Source: an uncultured Erysipelotrichaceae bacterium (GTDB lineage: Bacteria > Bacillota_I > Bacilli_A > RFN20 > CAG-826). Taken from it: a stretch of DNA of 52,184 nucleotides. Positions 32,912-41,407 of this stretch are shown here, piece by piece. A program made the translations under genes and the position numbers. The notes beneath the pieces were generated by a model. It was given only the letters and a program-made list of their open reading frames with translations, ran no database searches and had not been told where the DNA came from. The DNA is taken from the NCBI GenBank assembly GCA_947166565.1, contig CAMVEL010000011.1:1-52184 (forward strand), read 5' to 3'. Position 1 is the stretch's first letter, and the number at the start of each line of letters is the position of its first letter.

Positions 32912-34087
32912 ATGAAAGTCAAAGGATTCCTCAAAGACGTCGGCGGCGCTTCAAGAGTCACCAAAAGAAGGCAGGCGGCTTTCGATAACGCCTCCTCCGT
33001 TCCAAACGCAGCCGATCCTATTGGAGCGGTAGCCAAAGCTCTCCACCCCGGTTTCATCGATCTCAAGTTAATTGAGATAAAAAGCGCTTCAAAAACGGCC
33101 AAGACCTTTGTCTTTGAAGCGCCCCATCTACCTTATTTCAAGGCTGGTCAATTCTTAACCTTGGTTCTACAGATTGGGGATTCCTTGGTCACAAGGCCAT
33201 ATTCGATCTCAAGCGCTCCTTACCAAACTAGGGGTGAGCATCCTACCGTGGAAATCACGGTCCGCAAGCCCAAAGAGAACGGCTTTGTCGCGAATTATCT
33301 TTATGATAATGCCAAAGTCGGTGATACCTTCAAAGGCGAAGTCGGATTAGGCGAATTCCATTATGAGCCCCTTCGTGATGCGAGACACGTCGTCGCTTTG
33401 GCCGGCGGAAGTGGTATTACCCCATTCCTTTCGATGGCTAGGGAAATCCGCCATGGGAAACTTGACATGTTCCTAACGATTCTCTTCGGCTCGGTCTCGG
33501 AAGATGACATCATCCTCCGTGATGAACTCGAAGCCTGCGTATGCGATAAGGTGCGTGTCGTCCATGTCCTTTCCGGCGATAACCCATCTTGGAAGGGCGA
33601 GAAAGGCTTCCTTTCCGCGGAGCTCATCAAAAAGTATTCCTCCGAAGACACCACCTATTTCGTCTGCGGCCCTCAGGTTATGTACGATTTCCTTGCCAAG
33701 GAACTCGAAAAACTGCGCATTCCCAGAAGGAGAATCCGCTTCGAGGTCTTTGGACAGGCTAGGGACATCACCAAATTCGATGGTTACCCAGTTGAGAAGA
33801 AGGACGAGGTCTATAAACTCACCGTCTGCATGGGCATAGACGAAAAAGAAATTCCAGCGAAAGCCAATGAGCCTATTGCCGTGGCTCTTGAAAGGGCTGG
33901 TTTGAAAATCCATACCGCCTGCCGCTCCGGGGCCTGTGGGTTCTGCCGTTTGAAGGTTCTTTCCGGGGAATTCTTCGTTTGCCCGGCAAATGATGGAAGG
34001 CGTCACGCGGACATCGATTTCAATTATGTCCACGCCTGCTCAACTTACCCATTAAGTGACCTCAAAGTCAGAGTCAACATCGACTAA
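32912..34087 (+). CDS. FAD/NAD(P)H reductase with C-terminal 2Fe-2S ferredoxin domain
   Basis: A 391-residue electron-transfer protein. After an N-terminal stretch of about 50 residues come an FNR-type FAD domain (LVTRPYSISSAP), an NAD(P) domain (VALAGGSGITPFLSMAREI and YFVCGPQVMYDFL) and, from about residue 310, a plant-type ferredoxin domain with HTACRSGACGFCRLKV (C-x4-C-x2-C) and a later Cys in YVHACSTYPL. It starts immediately after the stop of the phytoene-desaturase-like gene and probably passes NAD(P)H electrons to it. Terminator at 34106-34153 follows. Confidence 0.92.
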   Translation: MKVKGFLKDVGGASRVTKRRQAAFDNASSVPNAADPIGAVAKALHPGFIDLKLIEIKSASKTAKTFVFEAPHLPYFKAGQFLTLVLQIGDSLVTRPYSISSAPYQTRGEHPTVEITVRKPKENGFVANYLYDNAKVGDTFKGEVGLGEFHYEPLRDARHVVALAGGSGITPFLSMAREIRHGKLDMFLTILFGSVSEDDIILRDELEACVCDKVRVVHVLSGDNPSWKGEKGFLSAELIKKYSSEDTTYFVCGPQVMYDFLAKELEKLRIPRRRIRFEVFGQARDITKFDGYPVEKKDEVYKLTVCMGIDEKEIPAKANEPIAVALERAGLKIHTACRSGACGFCRLKVLSGEFFVCPANDGRRHADIDFNYVHACSTYPLSDLKVRVNID

Positions 34088-34105
34088 GACCGCTAATTGA
34101 ACATA

Positions 34106-34153
34106 ACGCATGCCGCAAATCCAACAATGCATTGGAAAACGGTATGCGTTTTT
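34106..34153 (+). terminator. Terminator of the redox operon
   Basis: ACGCATGCCG (34106-34115) pairs with CGGTATGCGT (34140-34149) with one G-T pair; a small inner stem CCAA/TTGG is present; T residues follow. Confidence 0.8.
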
Positions 34154-34216
34154 GTTCGTGCGTTTAACTTATGCATGGTTTTTGTCTATATCTTTTTCAA
34201 ATAATTGAAAAGCCCA

Positions 34217-34246
34217 TAAATGTGATAAACATAAATGTGATAGAAT
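34217..34246 (+). promoter_or_regulatory. Tandem ATAAATGTGATA repeat with extended -10
   Basis: ATAAATGTGATA occurs at 34217-34228 and 34231-34242 (14-base step). The second copy ends in an extended -10, TGATAGAAT (34238-34246), ten bases before ATG 34257. The repeat may be an operator. Confidence 0.45.
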
Positions 34247-34256
34247 AAGCTCACAT

Positions 34257-36470
34257 ATGGATACGGTTAAAAAAGGCTTAAGGAGTATAGCCAGATTTCT
34301 TGGTTTAAACAGAAACTCCAAATACGTCAATCATTACCTCATGGAGGCAAACGTCCGTTCAATGGTTTACATGACGGCCGTTATCGTTATCTTAGAGGTT
34401 TGGTTGATCATCTATCAACATGTTAAGGCCGATGGTCTTATCTATCTCTACAATCTTCCCGCGGATAACCCCAAGCATTATGATCCGGGGTTTGACGCCT
34501 TCTTCCTCTTCTGCTCCAACTTTGTCCTTTTCCTTCTTGTGGGTGCGAACCTTTTCGTCTTTGGCTTGACCTACCGAATGAAGGACACCAGGAAGCGCCT
34601 TATCATCAACCTCGTTTTCTCGGTTTTGGCTTTCACTTGGTCTTGGTTCATATTCTATGAAGCAAAGCTTGGCACCTTGATTTGGGACGCTCCTGAAGTT
34701 GCGGTTAAGTCAAACAGCTTGAAATCTGGTCTTGCGATTACCCTATATATCGTCGCGATGTTCATTTCCATTTCGGTCGCCGCCGAAAGCGTCGTCGTCT
34801 TGATAAGGAAGAAGACCAGTTCCTATTTCACGATGGCGATCATCGTTTTGTTCGCCATTATGTGTCTTGCTTTCGGCTTCAAGATCTCCTATGGCGATTA
34901 CATCTCCTCCAAACCAAAGCAGATGATTTGCTTCTTCACGATGGCGATTTACGTCGTTTGCCTCCTCATTTGGCGTCCGTTCATCTCCGTTTTGATGAAT
35001 GTCGCGATCTTCGTTGGCTTCTGGCAATTGCTTTCCAATGTCCCATTGAGGGAATCGACCGCCGCGGTCTTTACCTTAAAGGATGGTGACTTCGTCAATT
35101 ACACGACGTTCGTAATATCATTGACGATGGTCGCAATCTCTATTTATCATCAGCGTCTTAACGAAGCCACCAAAGACGAAGAACTCGAATTCCTCGCCGA
35201 TTACGATGAATTGACCGGCCTTCATAACGCCTCCTATTTCTCAAGGACCGTCGATGAACTCCTTAAGGTTCCCGACGTTTGTGAGAAGAACATCATCCTC
35301 TTTATCAACGTTTCCAACTTTAAAACCATAAACGACCAACGCGGATTCACCACGGGTAACGTTTTCCTTAAAGAAGTAGGTAAGCTCGTCGATGAGTCCT
35401 TCCCAAAATCCGTTACCTGCCGTCAAGGCGACGACCATTACATCGTTTTCACACCATTCGATGGTTTTGATGAGATAATCAAAAACCTTAATGAGAAGGT
35501 TAAGGAACTCGATAAGGAAATCCTTCCGGAAATCAAGGTCGGCGGATACCGTCCAAAGGCCAGCGAAGACTCAAGGCATGCCGCGGATAAAGCCCGTTAT
35601 GCCTGCCATACGATCGGTCAGAACCTCACCGTTCATTATCGTGAATACGACGACAAGATGGATCAGGGCTATCACCTTATGCAATATGTCATCCACAATA
35701 TCGATAAGGCCATCGAGCAAGGCTGGATCCGCCCATTCTACCAACCGGTCGTCTGGAGCAAGGATAAGAAGCTTTGCGGCGTTGAGGCTCTTGCTAGGTG
35801 GGTCGATCCCGAAAGGGGATTATTGCCTCCATATGCCTTTATTGGAACTCTTGAACAAACCAAATTAATCCATAAGCTCGACACATGCATCGTCGAAAGG
35901 GTTTGCCAGGATATCCGTAATTGTTTGGATAACAACCTTCCGTTGGTCTCTGTTTCCCTCAATTTCTCCCGTATTGACTTTGAGGTTATGGATGTCGTTG
36001 AAGTTCTTGAAGAAATAGTCGCCAAATATCGGATTCCAAAGGAATTGCTCCATGTCGAGATTACCGAAAGCGCCCTCAGCGATTCCGAATCGGTGCTTGC
36101 CAAAGCCGTCCGCGCCCTTAAGGAAAGAGGATATCGCCTATGGCTCGATGACTTCGGTTCGGGTTATTCTTCACTCAACGTCTTGAAGGATTATGATTTC
36201 GACGTCCTCAAGATCGACATGAAGTTCCTCTCCGGTTTCTCCACCCGTCCAAAGGCCAAACCGCTTATCGCCGCGGTTGTCGCTATGGCGGAAAAGCTAG
36301 GCATGCATACCGTATGTGAAGGCGTAGAGACGGATGAACAACGCGAGTTCCTTAAATCCGCGGAATGTGAAAGGCTCCAAGGATATCTATTCGGTAAGCC
36401 TATCCCCTTCGAAGACTTGCAGGATAAAATCGACAAAGGCGAATTCACGGTCTCGGATACATTAAGCTAA
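34257..36470 (+). CDS. Membrane GGDEF-EAL protein, probable c-di-GMP phosphodiesterase
   Basis: A 737-residue protein. Residues about 35-290 hold seven or eight transmembrane helices, forming a membrane sensor. Residues about 305-470 are a GGDEF domain in which the signature is changed to RQGDDHY, so cyclase activity is unlikely. Residues about 490-730 are an EAL domain with VEALARW, SLNFSRIDF, DDFGSGYSSL and LKIDMKF, the metal and catalytic residues needed to break down c-di-GMP. It may therefore lower c-di-GMP, with the GGDEF part acting as a GTP sensor. A single-gene unit. The short leader (about ten bases from the -10 to ATG 34257) fits leaderless translation. Confidence 0.9.
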   Translation: MDTVKKGLRSIARFLGLNRNSKYVNHYLMEANVRSMVYMTAVIVILEVWLIIYQHVKADGLIYLYNLPADNPKHYDPGFDAFFLFCSNFVLFLLVGANLFVFGLTYRMKDTRKRLIINLVFSVLAFTWSWFIFYEAKLGTLIWDAPEVAVKSNSLKSGLAITLYIVAMFISISVAAESVVVLIRKKTSSYFTMAIIVLFAIMCLAFGFKISYGDYISSKPKQMICFFTMAIYVVCLLIWRPFISVLMNVAIFVGFWQLLSNVPLRESTAAVFTLKDGDFVNYTTFVISLTMVAISIYHQRLNEATKDEELEFLADYDELTGLHNASYFSRTVDELLKVPDVCEKNIILFINVSNFKTINDQRGFTTGNVFLKEVGKLVDESFPKSVTCRQGDDHYIVFTPFDGFDEIIKNLNEKVKELDKEILPEIKVGGYRPKASEDSRHAADKARYACHTIGQNLTVHYREYDDKMDQGYHLMQYVIHNIDKAIEQGWIRPFYQPVVWSKDKKLCGVEALARWVDPERGLLPPYAFIGTLEQTKLIHKLDTCIVERVCQDIRNCLDNNLPLVSVSLNFSRIDFEVMDVVEVLEEIVAKYRIPKELLHVEITESALSDSESVLAKAVRALKERGYRLWLDDFGSGYSSLNVLKDYDFDVLKIDMKFLSGFSTRPKAKPLIAAVVAMAEKLGMHTVCEGVETDEQREFLKSAECERLQGYLFGKPIPFEDLQDKIDKGEFTVSDTLS

Positions 36471-36481
36471 TCGATAACTGA

Positions 36482-36511
36482 AAAATGGCACATCGCGCGA
36501 TGTGCCATTTT
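36482..36511. terminator. Bidirectional terminator
   Basis: Perfect 30-base palindrome: AAAATGGCACATCG and its complement, ending TTTT on both strands. It lies between convergent genes at 34257 and 36529. Confidence 0.85.
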
Positions 36512-36528
36512 AAAATCTTGGATTTAGA

Positions 36529-37218
36529 TTATTCGCCTTCTCCAAAGATATCGGCTGGCTCAGATTTCTCTTCTTCCTGAGGGGCGCCTTCGTCTTTGTG
36601 TTCAATTTCAGGAGCCTCTTCTTCCTTCTTTTCCCCTACAGGGGCATTCTCTTTTTTGGCGGCTAAAGGAGCAAGCACATCGATTAGCAAGGCACCATAG
36701 AGAACATACATGCCGATTTCAAGGAAGGTGACGTTTCCGATTTGGGTTGGGGCACCGGTGAAATCGAAGATAAGGGAGAGGACGATGACGAGGATGACGC
36801 AGCCACCGAATAGAAGGGCAAGTCTCTTCAATAGATCGTTCTCGGTCAAGGCGTTAAGGATATAAAGCAACGCGAAGAGGATCGTAACGGTTAAGGAGAT
36901 GATGGCAATTGTCCATCCGCTTGGTCCAAAGGCGGCGTTCCATTCAATGACGTTCGTAAGAATGATGGCGAACATGAATAACGGATAAAGGACGATGGCC
37001 GTGATATGAAGGCCTTTCTTCAATCCAGCGGACAATTTGTCAGGAACCACCAATGTGATAATTCCATACGCCAAATAATAGACGCTGAAGATGACGCCAA
37101 TGATACCGATTGCTAGAACCGAGCCTTGGCCATTCAACGAATTCATGTAGGTTAGCAGGATAAGCGCGCCTAGCGTGATTGCGAATAGGGGTGTGAGAAT
37201 CTGTTTTAGTTTTGTCAT
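36529..37218 (-). CDS. Hypothetical six-helix membrane protein with acidic tail
   Basis: A 229-residue protein with about six hydrophobic helices (residues about 10-30, 35-57, 70-92, 100-122, 130-150, 160-182) and a 45-residue acidic, low-complexity tail rich in glutamate and lysine, probably cytoplasmic. I recognise no family. GAGGTAAAC precedes ATG 37218 and a TATAGT box is seen upstream on the same strand. It is divergent from cysK and convergent with the GGDEF-EAL gene, so no functional partner is suggested by position. Confidence 0.75.
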   Translation of the reverse strand: MTKLKQILTPLFAITLGALILLTYMNSLNGQGSVLAIGIIGVIFSVYYLAYGIITLVVPDKLSAGLKKGLHITAIVLYPLFMFAIILTNVIEWNAAFGPSGWTIAIISLTVTILFALLYILNALTENDLLKRLALLFGGCVILVIVLSLIFDFTGAPTQIGNVTFLEIGMYVLYGALLIDVLAPLAAKKENAPVGEKKEEEAPEIEHKDEGAPQEEEKSEPADIFGEGE

Positions 37219-37345
37219 ATTGTTTACCTCTTGAAGATACTATAGCACAGGAAAACAAACGCGAATAAAGGTCAAGATATCAAATTGCTTTTTATTACTT
37301 TAAAAGGTCGCTAAACTATCTACGCTATTTTTTGGAGGCAACAAA

Positions 37346-38272
37346 ATGAAAGTCTACGAATCCGCCTACGAGATGATTGGTTCGACCCCGTTGCTCCACT
37401 TGAGGAATCTCCAAGAATTCTTGGGCCTCGAGGCGAACCTATACGCCAAAATCGAAAGTCGCAATCCCTCTGGTTCCATCAAGGATCGCATTGCTTTATC
37501 GATGATTGAAGATGCTGAAGAAAGAGGAATTATAAAGAAAGGATGCACCATTATCGAGCCAACTTCAGGCAATACCGGAATTGGACTTGCGAGTGTAGCT
37601 GCATCTAAAGGTTATAAGGCAATCCTGGTCATGCCTGAGACCATGTCCATCGAAAGAAGAAAAATCATTGCCGCCTATGGGGCGGAGATAGTCCTTACCG
37701 AAGGAAAGAAAGGAATGGCGGGAGCCATTGAAAAAGCCAATGAGCTTGCTAAGGAGATTCAAAATTCCTTCGTCCCAAGCCAATTCGATAACCCAGCCAA
37801 TCCTTCCATTCATTATAGAAAAACCGGTATTGAAATATACGAGGATATGGATGGGAAGGTCGATATCTTCGTCGCCGGCATTGGAACCGGCGGAACAATC
37901 ACCGGTGTTGGACAGTATTTAAAAGAGAAGAACCCAAATATCAAAGTAGTTGGGGTTGAGCCTCTTAATTCCCCTGTTTTGACAAAAGGAGTGAAGGGAC
38001 CCCATGGAATTCAAGGAATTGGAGCAGGTTTTGTTCCTTCCGTTTTGGATACGAAAATCTATGATGAAGTCATTGATGTCCTTGATGATGATGCTTTCGC
38101 TAATGGCAAATTAGTTGGAAAGAAAGAGGGCATCCTCATAGGCATTTCCGGCGGGGCCGCCTTAACCGCCGCGATCGAAGTCGCTAAAAGAAAGGAAAAC
38201 AAAGGCAAGAACATCGTTATTATCTTCCCAGATGGTGGCGATAGGTATTTCTCCACTCGCCTTTTTGATTAA
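37346..38272 (+). CDS. cysK: Cysteine synthase (O-acetylserine sulfhydrylase)
   Basis: A 308-residue PLP enzyme making cysteine from O-acetylserine and sulfide. The PLP lysine is Lys46 in SGSIKDR, the phosphate-binding loop is PTSGNTGIGLA, and GIGTGGTITGVGQYL is the second PLP phosphate loop. Length is normal for the family. TTGGAGG precedes ATG 37346. It is three bases before the pyridoxal kinase gene, so the enzyme and a cofactor-supplying enzyme are cotranscribed. No regulatory riboswitch is seen in the 127-base divergent gap. CysM or cystathionine beta-synthase-like specificity cannot be excluded. Confidence 0.93.
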   Translation: MKVYESAYEMIGSTPLLHLRNLQEFLGLEANLYAKIESRNPSGSIKDRIALSMIEDAEERGIIKKGCTIIEPTSGNTGIGLASVAASKGYKAILVMPETMSIERRKIIAAYGAEIVLTEGKKGMAGAIEKANELAKEIQNSFVPSQFDNPANPSIHYRKTGIEIYEDMDGKVDIFVAGIGTGGTITGVGQYLKEKNPNIKVVGVEPLNSPVLTKGVKGPHGIQGIGAGFVPSVLDTKIYDEVIDVLDDDAFANGKLVGKKEGILIGISGGAALTAAIEVAKRKENKGKNIVIIFPDGGDRYFSTRLFD

Positions 38273-38275
38273 ATT

Positions 38276-39106
38276 ATGAGAAACAAAAGAGTATTAACCG
38301 TCCAGGACATCTCCTGTTTCGGGCAATGTTCGTTGACTGTCGCGCTCCCTGTCCTCTCGGCTACTGGAATTGAAACGGTAATTCTTCCTACCGCCGTTCT
38401 TTCAACCCATACCGCCGGTTTTAAAGGATTCACTTTCCGCGATTTAAGTGAGGACATACCATCGATTATCGCCCATTGGAAAAAAGAGGGACTGAGATTC
38501 GATGGCCTTTATACCGGCTATCTTGGGAGCAAGGCCGATATCGATTACGTCAAGGAAATCGCAAAATCAGAATTGCTTAAAGGACCAACTATCGTTGATC
38601 CATGCTTTGGAGACCACGGGAAACTCTATGGTTTATTCGATGAAGAATACGTCAAAGAGGTCAGAAGCCTTTGCGATGGGGCCGATTACCTTCTCCCCAA
38701 TATTACGGAGGCCTGTTATTTGTTAGGCATCGATTATATTGAGGCCGTCGATGAGGAAAAAGCCAAAGAACTGATACATGGGTTAATTAAAATGGGCGCG
38801 AAGAACGTTGTTCTTAAAGGCCTTAGCAATGGCAAAGGAACAATCGGAATCGCCGTTGGTAACAACGAAAAAATCGAATTCCATTTCCATGAAAAGCTTG
38901 ATAAAGACTATCACGGAACCGGAGACGTCTTCGCTTCGGCGTTTGTAGGAGCCTATATGAATGGAAAAACTCCATTCGAAGCTGCGAAGATTGCCTCCAA
39001 TTTCGTTTATAGATGCATTTCATCGACAATTGGCGATGATGACCATCCATATGGGGTAGAATTCGAACCTAGACTTGGCGATTTAATCAAGATGATTGCT
39101 AGATAA
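38276..39106 (+). CDS. Pyridoxal/pyridoxamine kinase
   Basis: A 276-residue ribokinase-fold kinase that phosphorylates vitamin B6 forms to make PLP. TVQDISCFGQCSLTVALPVL and the later LPTAVLSTHT are typical of the PdxK/PdxY group; VDPCFGDHGKLYG and LLPNITEACYLL follow, and the C-terminal GTGDVFASAFVGAYM carries the anion hole and catalytic aspartate. It starts three bases after cysK, whose product needs PLP. A strong terminator lies beyond. The pdxK or pdxY name cannot be chosen from sequence alone. Confidence 0.9.
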   Translation: MRNKRVLTVQDISCFGQCSLTVALPVLSATGIETVILPTAVLSTHTAGFKGFTFRDLSEDIPSIIAHWKKEGLRFDGLYTGYLGSKADIDYVKEIAKSELLKGPTIVDPCFGDHGKLYGLFDEEYVKEVRSLCDGADYLLPNITEACYLLGIDYIEAVDEEKAKELIHGLIKMGAKNVVLKGLSNGKGTIGIAVGNNEKIEFHFHEKLDKDYHGTGDVFASAFVGAYMNGKTPFEAAKIASNFVYRCISSTIGDDDHPYGVEFEPRLGDLIKMIAR

Positions 39107-39146
39107 TCTATTGTTCAAATAAAACTCATTTGGAAAGTAAAAAAAA

Positions 39147-39188
39147 GATACCGTTTCTTGGCAAAAGTCGAGAAACGGTATTATTTTT
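39147..39188. terminator. Bidirectional terminator between kinase and DegV genes
   Basis: ATACCGTTTCT (39148-39158) pairs with AGAAACGGTAT (39171-39181); T residues follow on both strands, more strongly on the reverse strand. Confidence 0.8.
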
Positions 39189-39197
39189 GAATTGGTT

Positions 39198-40073
39198 TCA
39201 GTTTTTCTTTTCGATTGGGTGAGGACCATCAACCATGAACTGAGCACCGATGATGTTTGGACCAGCGTGGTAAGCCGATATCGCGGAAGCGCACTGACCT
39301 GCCACGATTTCCTCAAATCCGAAGTCCTTCATGCGTTTTACGCATTCTTCGAATAATTTCATTCCGGCTTCGTCTAAGGTGGAATATTCCATTACGGCGC
39401 GGCGCTTATCGATGTTCTTCTGGGAAAGGATGTGGTCGAAGTAGTCTTTAACGACTTTCTTCTGAGGACCCCTATGGAGTTTTCCAAGAGTTAATTTGCC
39501 GTCTTTCCCACAGACTATTTCCGGTTTGATCTTAAGGATGTTAGCCCCAAGCATAACGACCTTGCTGCATCTTCCACCGCGGTGGAGGAATTCAAGACCA
39601 TCGATTTGGAAAGAGCACTCGACTTTACCTCTTCTTTCCATGAGCTTTTCAACAATCTCGTCTGCGCTATATCCGGCATCGCGAAGATCGTTGGCGTAGA
39701 AAACGTAGACGGCGGTTCCGCCAGAAGCATCTAAAGAATCAACTATATGGATTCTAGGATTTCCATCAGCGGCGATCATCGCGTTTTGATATTGGCTAGA
39801 CATAGCAGAGGAAATCGCGATATGAACGATTTCGTCATATTCTTCGAGTAACGAATCGAAATAGGCTTTTAAAGTATCGATGTTCGCGGCCGCGGTATGG
39901 CAGAAGTTCCCGGTTTCCTTTGTCCAAGCGAAAAGCTCCTCAAGGGTCTTTTCATTATCTTGGTAGGTTTCTTCCCCTTGGTTTATCTGCATGTGGACCG
40001 TGCGGATATTTCTTTTATCAAGTTCTTCTTGGGCAATATCGATTTGGTATTCGGCGGATATTCCTACTTTCAT
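39198..40073 (-). CDS. DegV-family fatty-acid-binding protein
   Basis: A 291-residue DegV protein, a family that binds fatty acids and, as FakB, presents them to a fatty acid kinase. The N-terminal MKVGISAEYQIDIAQEELD leads into the first domain; HIAISSAMSSQYQNAMIAA is the conserved fatty-acid carboxylate-binding loop, and GLEFLHRGGRCSKVVML is the second-domain motif. GGAGG lies eight bases before ATG 40073. It stands alone, with no FakA gene in the window. Confidence 0.93.
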   Translation of the reverse strand: MKVGISAEYQIDIAQEELDKRNIRTVHMQINQGEETYQDNEKTLEELFAWTKETGNFCHTAAANIDTLKAYFDSLLEEYDEIVHIAISSAMSSQYQNAMIAADGNPRIHIVDSLDASGGTAVYVFYANDLRDAGYSADEIVEKLMERRGKVECSFQIDGLEFLHRGGRCSKVVMLGANILKIKPEIVCGKDGKLTLGKLHRGPQKKVVKDYFDHILSQKNIDKRRAVMEYSTLDEAGMKLFEECVKRMKDFGFEEIVAGQCASAISAYHAGPNIIGAQFMVDGPHPIEKKN

Positions 40074-40156
40074 TTGTTTTCCTCCATTTTACTTAAAGGT
40101 AACGGCAATTAGGCTTGCTCACCTTAATGTTACCTAGTATTGAAAACTAAATCAAT

Positions 40157-40179
40157 AAAAAACCGCGTTTTCGCGCGGT
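40157..40179 (-). terminator. Terminator of the PAP2 gene
   Basis: On the reverse strand ACCGCG pairs with CGCGGT around a short loop, followed by six T. Lies just downstream of the gene at 40196. Confidence 0.75.
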
Positions 40180-40195
40180 CTGTTCCATAGAATTG

Positions 40196-41161
40196 TTATT
40201 CGTTTGTCTCCGGTATTTCAGCAGGGGCTTCTTCCTTTTTCTTTTCCCAGGGGAAGGCTCTGATCTTTTCGACCACGAAGGAACAAATGAAGGCGGCGAA
40301 GGTGCCAATCAAGGCGCCCATAGAGACATCGGAGAGGAAATGAGCGCCGATGATGATTCTCGCAATCATCATGAGAACCAAATAAAGGAGGCCGATTCCA
40401 AAGAAGACGTAGTTATCGAATTTGAAACGTCTGCGCATCATATTCGGAAGATAGGCGATCGCTAGGAAGCTCGCGGCAAAACCGCTATGACCGGAAGGCC
40501 AAGATTTGAAGAAATCGTTGGATGGGTTCTTCCAAAAAGCGAATTGATACCAGTTTTTGAATTCATAGACAACGCCATAATGGGTTCCATCGTTCCACTC
40601 TGGATCGAGGAGGAAACGATAACGTGGACGTCCGCCCATCCCCTTAAGCAAATTGATGATGAGGACTTGGACAATAGCGGCGCCAAGGATGACGATGCCA
40701 ACCCTAAGAGCCTCGTCTTGTTTCTTCATGTCGATGATAAAGAAACCCAATAAGGCAACCAAAGCCATTAATGCGGCCGAAACCAATAAAGCCATCCAAG
40801 ATTTATCGAAACGATAGCCGTAGAACTTTGGATCCTTTCCGAATGTTCCAATAGCATCTGCGAAAAGGTATGTCGCAACCCCAAACGCCACCACAAGGAT
40901 GGCGATGCCGATTATTTTGGAAAGGATGTGTTTGCGGAAGAAGGTCCCTGAGAACACAGCTACACCGCCGATAACCACAAGCCCATGCCCAAAGAATAAC
41001 CCGAATGTTTCGAAAATCTTCCCGAATTTGTTTTCGGCGTTGAATAATTTGTGAGAAACATCGACGTCCTTCAAAGAGCCGACTACCAAGAATATGGCGA
41101 TGACGACAAAAAGAGCGATGTAAATGTAAATTGGAATGGAATGTCTAACTTTGTTTTTCAT
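40196..41161 (-). CDS. Membrane PAP2-family phosphatase
   Basis: A 321-residue membrane phosphatase of lipid or undecaprenyl-type substrates. About nine transmembrane segments are visible; the PAP2 signature is present in FFKSWPSGHSGFAASFLA (second motif) and IGAHFLSDVSMGALIG (third motif with the catalytic histidine), and KGMGGRPRYRF as the first motif. The C-terminus is a short lysine- and glutamate-rich tail. ATG 41161 is seven bases after a TATATT box, consistent with a leaderless message. It is divergent from the ArsB/SLC13-type permease. Confidence 0.9.
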   Translation of the reverse strand: MKNKVRHSIPIYIYIALFVVIAIFLVVGSLKDVDVSHKLFNAENKFGKIFETFGLFFGHGLVVIGGVAVFSGTFFRKHILSKIIGIAILVVAFGVATYLFADAIGTFGKDPKFYGYRFDKSWMALLVSAALMALVALLGFFIIDMKKQDEALRVGIVILGAAIVQVLIINLLKGMGGRPRYRFLLDPEWNDGTHYGVVYEFKNWYQFAFWKNPSNDFFKSWPSGHSGFAASFLAIAYLPNMMRRRFKFDNYVFFGIGLLYLVLMMIARIIIGAHFLSDVSMGALIGTFAAFICSFVVEKIRAFPWEKKKEEAPAEIPETNE

Positions 41162-41245
41162 GTGTCTTAATATAATCGTTTTCGCTTTGCTTGGGTAGTC
41201 TCCTTTAATTAATGCGTGTGCGGGAGAGGCGCATTATTTCTTGAC

Positions 41246-41286
41246 CGCATATATGCGCTAGACATATGTATGCATAGCACTATAAT
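41246..41286 (+). promoter_or_regulatory. Promoter with nested palindromes
   Basis: CGCATATATGCG (41246-41257), ACATATGT (41262-41269) and TATGCATA (41269-41276) lie around TAGACA (41259-41264), a 16-base spacer and TATAAT (41281-41286). The palindromes could be operator sites for a dimeric regulator. Confidence 0.55.
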
Positions 41287-41350
41287 TTGCACGCCTTACC
41301 GCGATTGGCGTATACCCGTTACGATAGGACCGTGTTTTAAAGAGGGGATT

Positions 41351-41407
41351 ATGCTTGAATCGCTAGAAGAAGATAATAACGGCCATTTACCGAGGACGTG
41401 TATATGA
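41351..41407 (+). CDS. Short upstream ORF coupled to the permease gene
   Basis: An 18-residue frame (MLESLEEDNNGHLPRTCI) with its own AGAGGGG site. Its TGA stop overlaps the permease ATG in an ATGA arrangement, which would couple translation. It may be a regulatory leader peptide or the remnant of an older N-terminus. The permease's own GAGGA site lies inside it. Confidence 0.4.
   Translation: MLESLEEDNNGHLPRTCI

Noticed and set aside
34257-36470. Active diguanylate cyclase
   Set aside because: The GGDEF signature is replaced by RQGDDHY, while the EAL residues are intact.
36529-37218. Functional link between this membrane gene and cysK
   Set aside because: The genes are divergent with separate promoter-like boxes, and no shared motif supports a link.
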